Source: JAGNXB01 sp942490895
GTDB taxonomy: Bacteria; Bacteroidota; Bacteroidia; Chitinophagales; Saprospiraceae
Assembly (NCBI GenBank): GCA_942490895.1
Contig: CALNZC010000041.1
Span: 1-64,000 of the forward strand
Length of the DNA: 64,000 bases
Reading direction: 5' to 3'
The notes below the pieces were generated by a model that did not search any database, was not told the DNA's origin, and was given only the letters and a program-made list of their open reading frames with translations. A program made the position numbers and the translations under genes. Below, in pieces: positions 9,966 to 18,578 of the stretch (positions are counted from its first letter, which is position 1; the number at the start of each line of letters is the position of its first letter).

Positions 9966-11486
9966 ATGATGATTCCAATCCTTACCCGTGAGCAAATCCG
10001 CAATTGGGATGCTTATACCATTGAAAAACGGGGACTATCCTCCTATGAACTGATGGAGCAGGCTGTACTCGCGCTGACGCATTGGGTAACCTCCCATTAT
10101 CCGCCAGAAGATCATCCTGTCGTTATCCTTTGTGGACCTGGGAATAATGGCGGTGATGGCCTTGGATTAGCGAGGAATCTGTTCAAACAGTTTTATGATG
10201 TTACGGTCCTGGATGTTGAGGATAGTAAAACTGAAGATCATCTGACAAATGTCACCCGACTTCCACTTCATGAAGGCATTTCCAAAGTCCGGTTTCCGAG
10301 CCCCCTCCCCTCTCGCTTGATCCAGAAAAAGACAATTTGGATTGATGCCTTGTTCGGAACGGGTTGTACCGGACCTATCAGGGAACCTTATGGAACCCTT
10401 ATACAGCAGGTCAATGAATATCCTGGGATCAAATTTGCTGTTGACCTCCCGAGTGGTCTGCAGGCAGACCAACCATCCTCCGGACCCATATTTAAAGCGG
10501 ATCATACCCTGACGTTTCATGTTCCCAAATTTTCTTTCTTCCTATCGGAGAATGAAACCTATCTCGGCCAATGGCATTTACTGGATATTGGACTGGAACC
10601 ATCCTATCTGGATTCGACTGACATCCCTTTCCATTTGCTAACGGCATCACATGTCCAAGCGTTACTCCACAACCGGTCCACCTTTTCTCATAAAGGTCTT
10701 CAAGGTCATGTCTGTCTGGTTTGTGGGCGCAATGGCATGATGGGTGCGGCGCTTCTGGCTGGACGTGCAGCTCTGCGTTCAGGGGCGGGGAAACTCACCC
10801 TCCATGCTCCGCGTCATGCGCAGACCATTCTGCAGATCGGTCTACCTGAAGCCTTATTTCAAGGTGACCCGCATGAAACTGTCTGGTCCACCCCTCCGCT
10901 CCGATCTGGATACCAGGCAGCAGGTGTTGGCTGTGGTATTGGCACAAATACGATTACGGTTCAGGCACTCCGTGCGTTCCTGGAGTCAAAACCCGAATAC
11001 CCGATAGTTCTGGATGCCGATGCACTGAATATTCTGTCTGAAGTCCCCGAGCTTATCTCCACGATTCCAGAAGGCAGTATACTCACCCCGCATCCCGGAG
11101 AAATGAATCGTCTTATCGGACATCCAGAAGCTGGGTTTAATCAAATCCACTCAGCCCAACAACTGGCCCGCGAACACAAGATCTTTATCCTCCTGAAAGG
11201 CGCCTATACACGAATCATAGGCCCGGATGGAACCGTCGCCTTCAATTCTACCGGCAATGCCGGGATGGCCACAGCGGGAAGTGGTGATGTGCTGACCGGA
11301 CTTTTAGCTGGATTACTGGCTCAAGGCTACCCACCTCGAGATGCCGCACACATCGGAGTGTTTGTGCATGGCCTGGCTGGTGATCTTGCCCTGGACGTGA
11401 TCGGATCACAGGAATCTATCCTGGCAAGCGACCTGGTCGATCAAATCGGACATGCCTTTCAACACCTGAAACAGTGTTCTGAATGA
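9966..11486 (+). CDS. nnr: Bifunctional NAD(P)HX epimerase / ADP-dependent NAD(P)HX dehydratase
   Basis: 506 residues from ATG 9966 (ATG 9969 is equally possible). The N-terminal YjeF epimerase half contains GPGNNGGDGLGLARNL and AVDLPSGL; it interconverts R- and S-NAD(P)HX. The C-terminal ribokinase-like half contains LTPHPGEMNRLI and GSGDVLTGLLAGLLAQG with the catalytic Asp; it dehydrates S-NAD(P)HX using ADP. Together they repair hydrated, inactive nicotinamide cofactors in the cytosol. The length is normal for the fused form. The stop overlaps the start of the sirtuin gene (ATGA), so the two are translationally coupled. Confidence 0.96.
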   Translation: MMIPILTREQIRNWDAYTIEKRGLSSYELMEQAVLALTHWVTSHYPPEDHPVVILCGPGNNGGDGLGLARNLFKQFYDVTVLDVEDSKTEDHLTNVTRLPLHEGISKVRFPSPLPSRLIQKKTIWIDALFGTGCTGPIREPYGTLIQQVNEYPGIKFAVDLPSGLQADQPSSGPIFKADHTLTFHVPKFSFFLSENETYLGQWHLLDIGLEPSYLDSTDIPFHLLTASHVQALLHNRSTFSHKGLQGHVCLVCGRNGMMGAALLAGRAALRSGAGKLTLHAPRHAQTILQIGLPEALFQGDPHETVWSTPPLRSGYQAAGVGCGIGTNTITVQALRAFLESKPEYPIVLDADALNILSEVPELISTIPEGSILTPHPGEMNRLIGHPEAGFNQIHSAQQLAREHKIFILLKGAYTRIIGPDGTVAFNSTGNAGMATAGSGDVLTGLLAGLLAQGYPPRDAAHIGVFVHGLAGDLALDVIGSQESILASDLVDQIGHAFQHLKQCSE

Positions 11487-12178
11487 AAAATCGCATTGTC
11501 GTTTTGACGGGTGCCGGCATGAGTGCCGAAAGTGGGATTTCAACCTTTCGTGATGCAGGAGGACTTTGGGAGGGATATGATGTCATGGATGTCGCATCAC
11601 CCGAGGGTTGGCGTAAAAACCCGGACCTGGTTCGTGATTTTTACAATCAACGAAGGAAGCAATTGTTTGAGGTAGAGCCCAATACCGGGCACCATGCCCT
11701 CACCGACCTCGAATCAAAATATGATGTCCGGATCATCACACAGAATGTAGATGACCTGCATGAACGGGCCGGTAGCTCGCAAGTCCTGCATCTCCACGGA
11801 GAACTGCGCAAGGTTCGATCCATCGGACACCCACAGGATGTTTTTTCTTGGGATGGAGATCTCCTTGCAAAAGACCGTTGCCCGAAAGGGTTTCCACTTC
11901 GCCCGCATATTGTCTGGTTTGGAGAAGAAGTCCCTGCATTATCCGAGGCGATCTACCTGGTACACCAGGCAGATTTGGTGATCATCATTGGCACATCCCT
12001 ACAGGTTTATCCGGCCGCGGGGCTATTACATTATGTTCCGCCTGGAGCACCGACGTACTATATCGATCCTCACCCTGCAGAAGTGGATCATTTTGGTAAG
12101 AACAGGATTGAGGTCATCCCCCAAACGGCGGTAGATGGAGTCCCTCCATTGGTGGAGGCATTACTGCAAAAAAAATAG
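11483..12178 (+). CDS. cobB: NAD-dependent protein deacylase (sirtuin, CobB type)
   Basis: 231 residues. Sirtuin motifs are in order: GAGMSAESGISTFRD (NAD binding, residues 9-23), TQNVDDLHERAG (about 87-98), the catalytic His in LHLHGEL, and GTSLQVYPAAGL (about 170). The Cys pairs of the structural zinc site are absent, as in the zinc-less class III group of bacteria; the substrate class (acetyl or succinyl/malonyl) cannot be fixed from this. It removes acyl groups from lysines and consumes NAD. It overlaps nnr by 4 bp, so an NAD consumer is coupled to an NAD(P)H-repair enzyme. Confidence 0.95.
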   Translation: MKNRIVVLTGAGMSAESGISTFRDAGGLWEGYDVMDVASPEGWRKNPDLVRDFYNQRRKQLFEVEPNTGHHALTDLESKYDVRIITQNVDDLHERAGSSQVLHLHGELRKVRSIGHPQDVFSWDGDLLAKDRCPKGFPLRPHIVWFGEEVPALSEAIYLVHQADLVIIIGTSLQVYPAAGLLHYVPPGAPTYYIDPHPAEVDHFGKNRIEVIPQTAVDGVPPLVEALLQKK

Positions 12179-12208
12179 GTGGCACCAGCCGTTACTGATA
12201 GCCACCTA
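12176..12208. terminator. Weak hairpin between converging cobB and nrdA
   Basis: Perfect 8-bp arms at 12176-12183 and 12201-12208 with a 17-nt loop, starting at the TAG stop of cobB. There is no U-tract on either strand, so a rho-independent terminator role is uncertain. Confidence 0.3.
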
Positions 12209-12240
12209 GGGGGAAAACAGAGGAATCAGAGAAGCACTGA

Positions 12241-14655
12241 TCAGCCTGAACACATGATACAACCTGGATCATCCAGGCTGCAGGCCTTGATTTCGGGCTC
12301 CTGTTCCGACGAATCTAACCGTTGCTGCAGTGATTCGCCAGACTCCTGGTTTACTTGACCATTTGAAGCTTGCTGTCGTTGGTGTTTCTCATCCAAGGTA
12401 AACTTGATGGGATCAACAGCTGCTTTGGTTCGCAAGTAATACATGCCCGTCTTCAAGCCCTTCTGCCAGGCGTAAAAATGCATAGAAGACAGTTTTCCAA
12501 AATTTGGATTTTCCACAAAGAGATTCAGACTCTGGCTCTGACAGATATAGGCACCTCGATCGGCCGCCATATCAATAATCGCCTTCATACTGATCTCCCA
12601 AGTGGTCTTGTACAGTTCTTTGATTTGTTCGGGGATCTCCGGAATATCCATGATGGAACCATTGGTGGCCATTAACTTCTGGCGCATTTCATCATTCCAC
12701 AATTCAAGGCCGATCAGGTCTTTGAGGAGGTGGCGATTCACCACGATATATTCTCCAGAGAGTGTTCGTCTCGAATAAATATTCGAAGTATAGGGTTCAA
12801 AACATTCGTTGTTCCCCAGGATTTGAGAAGTGGACGCTGTAGGCATCGGCGCCAACAGCAGACTATTCCGCAAACCGTTTGCTTTTACATCTGCTTTCAG
12901 CGCATTCCAGTCATAACGATCGGAAGGTTTTACACCCCACAGATCAAACTGCAATTGGCCCTGACTGGCTGGTGAACCATCAAAAGATGAATACGCACCC
13001 TGTGTTTTGGCCAGTGCACAGGATTCACTGACCGCAGCATGATAAATAGTCTCAAAAATATCCTTGTTGAGCTTTCTGGCTCCAGGACTGTCAAACGGGA
13101 AACGCATCAGGAGGAAGGCATCTGCCAACCCTTGTACACCGATCCCGATAGGACGATGTCGCATATTGCTGTTTCGCGCCTCTTCAATCGGATAATAATT
13201 GATGTCGATGATCTTGTTCAGGTTGCGCGTCAGTACTTTGGTAATACTGGCCAACGCTTCGAAATCAAAGGTCCGGTCATCCTTGACAAATTTGGGAAGG
13301 GAGATAGACCCAAGGTTACAGACCGCTACTTCATCCTTGGAGGTATACTCCAGGATTTCGGTACAGAGGTTAGAGGATCGGATGGTCCCCAGGTTTTTCT
13401 GGTTCGACTTCTTGTTGGCTGCGTCCTTATACAGGATATAGGGTGTACCTGTTTCGATCTGTGATTCAAGGATGGCGAACCACAGTTCTTGTGCTTTGAT
13501 TGTCTTCCGAGCTTTTCCTTCTTGCTCGTATTTGTGGTAGAGTGCTTCGAATTCTCCGCCGTAGCAATCACAAAGGCCCGGAGCTTCGTTCGGGCAGAAG
13601 AGCGACCAATCTCCATCTTCTTTGACACGCTCCATGAACAGATCCGAGATCCACATGGCATAAAACAGGTCGCGGGCACGTGCTTCTTCTTTACCGTGGT
13701 TCTTCTTCAGATCGAGGAAATCGAATACATCCGCATGCCATGGTTCTAGATACACTGCAAAAGCACCTTTTCGCTTTCCTCCGCCTTGGTCGACATAGCG
13801 TGCGGTGTCATTGAAGACCTTCAACATCGGGATGACACCATTGGAGGTCCCTCCTGTTCCCCGGATATAACTACCCGTAGCCCGGACGTTATGAATGCTG
13901 AGGCCAATCCCACCTGCAGACTGACTGATCTTGGCACATCGGGCTAATGTTTCGAAGATGCCACTGATACTGTCATCGGTCATGGACAGCAAGAAGCAGG
14001 AACTGAGCTGAGGTTTGGGTGTGCCAGCATTGAACAACGTCGGGGTAGCATGAATAAACCACTTTTCTGACATCAGTCGATAGGTCTCGATCGCACTGTC
14101 AATATCTTCTCCATGAATCCCTACAGCCGTTCTCATCAACAGATGCTGTGGACGCTCCACTACCCGGTTATTCATGCGAAGCAGGTAGGAACGTTCCAGT
14201 GTTTTGAAGCCGAAATAATCGAATTCATAATCCCGATCATAGATCAGGGCTGAATCCAATCGGTCCTTATTCTTCTGAACGATCTTATATGTGTCCTCAC
14301 CGATGAGACCCGCAGTCTGTCCGGTTTTGGGATCGATATAATGATAGAGAGCCTTGATCGTTTTTGAAAACGATTTATCTGTGCTTTTATGCAAGTTGGA
14401 TACGGCAATACGTGCCGCCAATAACGCATAATCAGGATGCTTAGACGCCATAGAAGCCGCTGTTTCAGCGGCCAGGTTATCCAGTTCGGGAGTGGGCACA
14501 CCATCATAGAGTCCCTGGATCACTTTCTTGGCGATCTCAATAGGTTCTACATAGGCCTGGGACAGGCCATAACACAGTTTTTTGACCCGCGCTGTGATCT
14601 TATCAAAACTGACATCTTCATTTTTCCCGCTGCGTTTGACAACTTGCATAGCCAT
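12241..14655 (-). CDS. nrdA: Class Ia ribonucleoside-diphosphate reductase, alpha subunit
   Basis: 804 residues. An N-terminal ATP-cone (about 1-95, VVKRSGKNEDVSFDKITARV) gives allosteric activity control. The catalytic barrel carries SSCFLL (redox Cys), SQSAGGIG, the NLCTEI radical-site region and PTASTSQILGNNECFEPY. The tail ends with a Cys pair (GCIMCSG) that re-reduces the active site. It converts ribonucleoside diphosphates to deoxy forms with NrdB. It lies 50 bp downstream of nrdB on the same strand, so nrdB-nrdA is one operon. ATG 14655 is chosen, and no earlier in-frame start is needed. Confidence 0.97.
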   Translation of the reverse strand: MAMQVVKRSGKNEDVSFDKITARVKKLCYGLSQAYVEPIEIAKKVIQGLYDGVPTPELDNLAAETAASMASKHPDYALLAARIAVSNLHKSTDKSFSKTIKALYHYIDPKTGQTAGLIGEDTYKIVQKNKDRLDSALIYDRDYEFDYFGFKTLERSYLLRMNNRVVERPQHLLMRTAVGIHGEDIDSAIETYRLMSEKWFIHATPTLFNAGTPKPQLSSCFLLSMTDDSISGIFETLARCAKISQSAGGIGLSIHNVRATGSYIRGTGGTSNGVIPMLKVFNDTARYVDQGGGKRKGAFAVYLEPWHADVFDFLDLKKNHGKEEARARDLFYAMWISDLFMERVKEDGDWSLFCPNEAPGLCDCYGGEFEALYHKYEQEGKARKTIKAQELWFAILESQIETGTPYILYKDAANKKSNQKNLGTIRSSNLCTEILEYTSKDEVAVCNLGSISLPKFVKDDRTFDFEALASITKVLTRNLNKIIDINYYPIEEARNSNMRHRPIGIGVQGLADAFLLMRFPFDSPGARKLNKDIFETIYHAAVSESCALAKTQGAYSSFDGSPASQGQLQFDLWGVKPSDRYDWNALKADVKANGLRNSLLLAPMPTASTSQILGNNECFEPYTSNIYSRRTLSGEYIVVNRHLLKDLIGLELWNDEMRQKLMATNGSIMDIPEIPEQIKELYKTTWEISMKAIIDMAADRGAYICQSQSLNLFVENPNFGKLSSMHFYAWQKGLKTGMYYLRTKAAVDPIKFTLDEKHQRQQASNGQVNQESGESLQQRLDSSEQEPEIKACSLDDPGCIMCSG

Positions 14656-14705
14656 AGTGCTGAAGTGTTTATAGGATTGAGGGATGGGATAGCAAAACCA
14701 ATGAT

Positions 14706-15683
14706 TTAGAAGTCCTCTTCCAGTGAGAATACCTGTTTATCGCGATCGCTGAGGACACCTGCTTTCTGGTAGTCACCCACGCGTTTTTCAAAAAAGTTGG
14801 TCTTCCCTTGCAGAGAGATCAAGTCCATCCAGGGGAAAGGGTTTTCTGCATTATAGACCTTGGTATTTCCAAGGGCATTCAACAACCGGTCAGCCACAAA
14901 TTCGATGTACTGGCACATCAGTGTGCTATTCATACCGATCAGATCTACAGGGATGGCATTACTGACAAAATCCTTTTCGATCTCCACCGCATCGGTGATA
15001 ATTTTCTGGAGGGTTTCATTGGTCAGCTTGTTCTTCACATGGTCGTTGTAGAGCAAACATGCAAAATCACAGTGCATCCCTTCATCACGAGATATGAGTT
15101 CATTTGAAAAACTCAATCCAGGCATCAAGCCGCGCTTTTTCAACCAGAAAATGGAACAAAACGATCCAGAGAAAAAGATGCCCTCCACAGCAGCGAACGC
15201 CACCAGTCTTTCCTGGAAAGATCCGTTATCAATCCAACGAAGGGCCCATTCAGCCTTTCGCCTGACAGGCTCCATGTTTTCAATGGCATTAAAAAGATAA
15301 TCCTTGTCTTTCGGGTCCTTGATGTAGGTATCGATCAACAGGGAATAGGTCTCAGAATGGATGTTCTCCATCATGATTTGAAACCCGTAAAAGAATTTAG
15401 CTTCGGTATATTGAACCTCATTGACGAAGTTCTCTGCCAGATTTTCATTGACGATTCCATCACTGGCAGCAAAAAATGCCAGGACATGTTTAACGAAGTA
15501 ACGTTCGTCATCGCTGAGCTTCTCTTCCCAATCTTTTAGATCACTGGTCAAGTCAATTTCTTCTGCCGTCCAGAAACAAGCTTCAGACCGCTTATACCAA
15601 TCCCATATATCATGATGTTTGATCGGAAAAAGAACAAACCTGTTGGGGTTCTCTTCAAGGATGGGTTCGAATAACTTGGTCAT
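14706..15683 (-). CDS. nrdB: Class Ia ribonucleotide reductase, beta (radical) subunit
   Basis: 325 residues. Di-iron ligands are visible in WTAEEIDL, ENLAENF, ENIHSE and RDEGMHCDF. The block FFYGFQIMMENIHSETYS, followed by LLIDTYIKD, closely resembles the eukaryotic-type R2 subunit; the Tyr in FFYGFQ is the expected stable radical site. It generates the tyrosyl radical passed to NrdA. It is the first gene of the operon; the long upstream region carries DnaA-box-like sites. Confidence 0.97.
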   Translation of the reverse strand: MTKLFEPILEENPNRFVLFPIKHHDIWDWYKRSEACFWTAEEIDLTSDLKDWEEKLSDDERYFVKHVLAFFAASDGIVNENLAENFVNEVQYTEAKFFYGFQIMMENIHSETYSLLIDTYIKDPKDKDYLFNAIENMEPVRRKAEWALRWIDNGSFQERLVAFAAVEGIFFSGSFCSIFWLKKRGLMPGLSFSNELISRDEGMHCDFACLLYNDHVKNKLTNETLQKIITDAVEIEKDFVSNAIPVDLIGMNSTLMCQYIEFVADRLLNALGNTKVYNAENPFPWMDLISLQGKTNFFEKRVGDYQKAGVLSDRDKQVFSLEEDF

Positions 15684-16134
15684 AATCAGATCGTTTTACA
15701 TCCGCGAGAGGAGCGGCTTATCAGGATAAAGAATGGTATAGCAAACACAGGACAAACCATGTTTGAACACACTAGAAAATCATTCCTGTAAGCTCTGTGA
15801 AGTAAACGTCCCGGGTATCAAGATCTGACTAACCCGATTTGGACAACTTCCGCTATTTCCCGCTGTACAATGCAAAGGTGAAGAACCTGCCCTCCCCCAC
15901 CAAACCCACTATGATAAAAATACTCACAACATGTGGATAAAATATATAACCTACTGAAGACGTATGGTTTAACTACATTTTTTCTAAAAGGAGCATTGTG
16001 AATAACCAAATATATAGCAATTATTCGCATATATATTGTTGCACATGCGTGATGCGGAAACCCTTGAGGTTCAGCGATAAAAAGACTCCAATAAAAAGAG
16101 AGAGACGAGGAGAAACAACCTCGTAAGTAATGTG
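15684..16134. other. 451-bp intergenic region upstream of nrdBA
   Basis: No convincing gene. The 15900-16045 stretch is strongly AT-rich with several AATATATA-like runs and holds the DnaA-box-like sites listed separately. The short minus frame at 15818-16030 has no protein features. The region should contain the nrdBA promoter and the end of corA. Confidence 0.6.
15932..16029. promoter_or_regulatory. Cluster of DnaA-box-like sites upstream of nrdBA
   Basis: Two perfect matches to the 9-mer TTATNCACA occur in the same orientation on the minus strand: TGTGGATAA at 15932-15940 and TGTGAATAA at 15997-16005. A third site with one mismatch (TTATTCGCA) lies at 16021-16029 on the plus strand. In E. 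coli DnaA binds the nrdAB promoter and adjusts its transcription, so a similar role is plausible here. An origin of replication is the alternative. Confidence 0.5.
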
Positions 16135-17082
16135 TTAGAAGAGGCGCTTTCTTCTGAAGAACCAGGCGAGCAACAAGCTGATAATGATGGAAATAACGAT
16201 GATGTAGTAAATCGCTGTAGGAGAGTCCTCCAATCCACTGGGAACGTTCATTCCGAAGATACTGGCAACCAATGTGGGCACCATCAGGATAATGGTAATC
16301 AAGGTCAACCGCTGGATGACAACGTTCAAATTATTGGAAATGATCCCAGCATATGCCTCCATGGTACCCCCAATAATATTGGTGTAGACATTGGCCATTT
16401 CCAAGGCCTGGCTATTATCAATAATGATGTCCTCAAAAAGATCCAGCTTATCCTCATTTCCCTGAACGTTGAGGAAATCAGTTCGTTTGACCTTCATCTT
16501 CAACAGTTCGTTCGCATTGAGACTGTTCACAAAATAGACCAGACTTTTTTGGATACTGAGCAGTTGTTTCAACTCCTGATTACGGCTGGAATAATAGAGT
16601 TCCTGCTCGATCAGGTTCCGTCGGAGGTTCAACTTCTTCAGACAACTGAGAAAACGATAGACGTTCTCTTCCAGTAGCCGAAGGACAAACTGACGCTCAT
16701 CCGATGGATCTACATTCCGCACTTTATTCTCCAGAAAGAGATCCAGCACAGGATTCTCCGCTGAAGTAATGGTAATGACGTAAGTAGGGACAAGAATAAT
16801 CCCGATGGGTATGGTCAGATAGATCGCTTCATTCTCCCCGTCCCGCTCATTCAGGACAGCCGTATTGACAATGATCAATCGCGCTTCTTCTTCACGTTCA
16901 TAACGTGAGCGCTCATCAATATCCAGAGGGTCTGTGAAAAAATCAAGAGGAACGAGCAACTCTTCTGAGAGTACCTCAATTTCCTCCTGTGTGACGGGTG
17001 GGGATATATTAATCCAGCAGGCCGGTTGTCGTTCGGCCAGTTCGGTGATCAAACCATCGATGCGCGCATAATAACGGATCAT
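16135..17082 (-). CDS. corA: CorA family divalent metal (Mg2+/Co2+) transporter
   Basis: 315 residues from ATG 17082; a TTG at 17112 would add ten residues. The long cytosolic domain is rich in charged helices (LLEENVYRFLSCLKKLNLRRNLIEQEL). Two C-terminal membrane helices follow (LTLITIILMVPTLVASIF and IYYIIVISIIISLLLAWFF), with the signature GMN directly after the first (FGMNVPSG), and a basic tail (RRKRLF). It forms a pentameric inner-membrane channel. Its promoter is in the ~120-bp gap after the permease gene. Confidence 0.93.
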   Translation of the reverse strand: MIRYYARIDGLITELAERQPACWINISPPVTQEEIEVLSEELLVPLDFFTDPLDIDERSRYEREEEARLIIVNTAVLNERDGENEAIYLTIPIGIILVPTYVITITSAENPVLDLFLENKVRNVDPSDERQFVLRLLEENVYRFLSCLKKLNLRRNLIEQELYYSSRNQELKQLLSIQKSLVYFVNSLNANELLKMKVKRTDFLNVQGNEDKLDLFEDIIIDNSQALEMANVYTNIIGGTMEAYAGIISNNLNVVIQRLTLITIILMVPTLVASIFGMNVPSGLEDSPTAIYYIIVISIIISLLLAWFFRRKRLF

Positions 17083-17203
17083 CCTGTGCTGGTTCCATGA
17101 ATCTAGAATCAAATTCTCGCCTAAAAGTAAGATTAATCCCTCAACAGGCCAATATTAATATCAGTGCTTATCCTGAACAAATGAACACTTACCACAGACC
17201 AAT

Positions 17204-18487
17204 TCACTTGAAGCGAATGGCTTTAACAGGCTGTATATGTTTAATATACATAGAAGGAATCAAAAGCGTCAGGAAGGCTACAAAGAGGAATAACGCATTC
17301 AGCATGAGAAAAAACAATGGATCCCATCGTATCGGTACCACGGACAGGTAATACTCCGCTTCATCGAGTTTCATCCAGCCATATTTGGCTTGAACACTGC
17401 CAATGATCAGAGCCACCACATTTCCAATTCCCATGCCCCACAGCAGGATGCGCAGTGTCATGCGAATAAAGATCGATCGGATCATCTGGTCGTGAGCCCC
17501 CAGCGCTTTGAGGATACCGATCATGGTAAACCGCTCAAGGATCAGGATCAGCAACACAGTGATCAAATTGATCATGGCCACAATCAGCATCAGGATAATC
17601 AATACCTGTTCATTGATATCCTGTAAGTCTACCCAATCAAAAATGGCTGGGAATTTCTGTCGGATACTCTCGATGTACAAATCATCCGGGAGCCACTCAT
17701 AATAGATATGTGCTGTAAATGGATCGAGATCCCGAAGGTCATCGACGAACACCTCAAAGCCGGTCACCGCATTTTCGGGCCAATCATTGACGGCGCGTAT
17801 CTGACGAATATCCACCAGCGCGAACTTCTTGTCATATTCTTCAAGGCCTGTTTTATAGATCCCTTTCACCTGAAACTTGCGTTCCACCTGCCTGTTCGCC
17901 TGAATGAAGTAAACGATGAGATCATCCTCCAATTTGAGGCGCAAACGGGATGCAGTTGTTGCGGAAACCCAAATATCTCTCGATGGCAATGAATCACCCA
18001 GTTGAATCGGCTGTCCTTCCACCAGATATTCCTTCAGGAAGGCCCAGTCAAAATCAGTGCCCACACCTTTCAGAATGATCCCTTCGAGGTTATCCTTCCG
18101 GGTCAGAATTCCCGGTTTCAATGCATAGGCTTGAATATGTCTGATTCCCCCATGGGAAATACTCTTCACAACTTTTCCTGATTCAAATTCCTCCTCGAAC
18201 GTGATCTGTCCCACAGAATCAAGAGCCGGATAGAACGTCTGATCCTCTAGAATGGGCGGGCTCTCAAACGTATTATTCAGATTGAAACTGGTGATCTGAA
18301 TATGCCCCCAAAACCCGAACACCTTGGCTTTGATTTCTGTCTTGAAACCCAGGATCAATGCATGTGCCAGTAGAATGACCGTGACACAGAGGGCGATGGT
18401 CCCTATCGCAAAATAGATGATCGTTCTGGTGAAGGAATCACCTTCAGTAGAACGCAACCGGCGGGAGATGAATTGAGTGAGTGACAT
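17204..18487 (-). CDS. FtsX-type ABC transporter permease (LolC/LolE- or MacB-like)
   Basis: 427 residues from ATG 18487; the frame extends upstream to 18628, but that would overlap the divergent tyrS promoter. One N-terminal helix (IIYFAIGTIALCVTVILLAHALILGF) is followed by a large periplasmic domain (about 50-280) and three C-terminal helices (VLIILMLIVAMINLITVLLILIL, LLWGMGIGNVVALIIG, LFFLMLNALFLFVAFLTLL). The FtsX-like cytoplasmic motif ERFTMIGILKALGAHDQMI is present. Such permeases work with an ATPase in lipoprotein release or efflux; no ATPase gene is adjacent, so the substrate is open. Confidence 0.88.
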   Translation of the reverse strand: MSLTQFISRRLRSTEGDSFTRTIIYFAIGTIALCVTVILLAHALILGFKTEIKAKVFGFWGHIQITSFNLNNTFESPPILEDQTFYPALDSVGQITFEEEFESGKVVKSISHGGIRHIQAYALKPGILTRKDNLEGIILKGVGTDFDWAFLKEYLVEGQPIQLGDSLPSRDIWVSATTASRLRLKLEDDLIVYFIQANRQVERKFQVKGIYKTGLEEYDKKFALVDIRQIRAVNDWPENAVTGFEVFVDDLRDLDPFTAHIYYEWLPDDLYIESIRQKFPAIFDWVDLQDINEQVLIILMLIVAMINLITVLLILILERFTMIGILKALGAHDQMIRSIFIRMTLRILLWGMGIGNVVALIIGSVQAKYGWMKLDEAEYYLSVVPIRWDPLFFLMLNALFLFVAFLTLLIPSMYIKHIQPVKAIRFK

Positions 18488-18549
18488 GGTGAAATCGGCT
18501 CCAAGATACATCTGTCTCCGTGTTGCTGGATGGGCAGCTTGAAATGTCC

Positions 18550-18557
18550 TATTTTTG
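18550..18557 (+). promoter_or_regulatory. -7 box of tyrS promoter
   Basis: TATTTTTG matches the Bacteroidota -7 consensus TAnnTTTG. It lies 21 bp before the tyrS ATG, giving a leader of about 17 nt. No well-spaced -33 element was found. Confidence 0.5.
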
Positions 18558-18578
18558 CGGCATCTGAAAACACCACAC

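Noticed and set aside
9801..9995. 64-codon minus-strand frame in the porP/nnr intergenic region
   Set aside because: AT-rich, no features, overlaps the start of nnr.
11483..12178. CobB as zinc-less and therefore inactive
   Set aside because: Zinc-less sirtuins of class III are known active enzymes; all NAD and catalytic residues are present.
15940..16045. NrdR-type boxes upstream of nrdB
   Set aside because: AATATATA-like repeats are present, but none fits the NrdR palindrome well and the spacing (about 21 bp) differs from the usual; a simple AT-rich region explains them.
16132..16677. 181-codon plus-strand frame
   Set aside because: Antisense shadow of corA.
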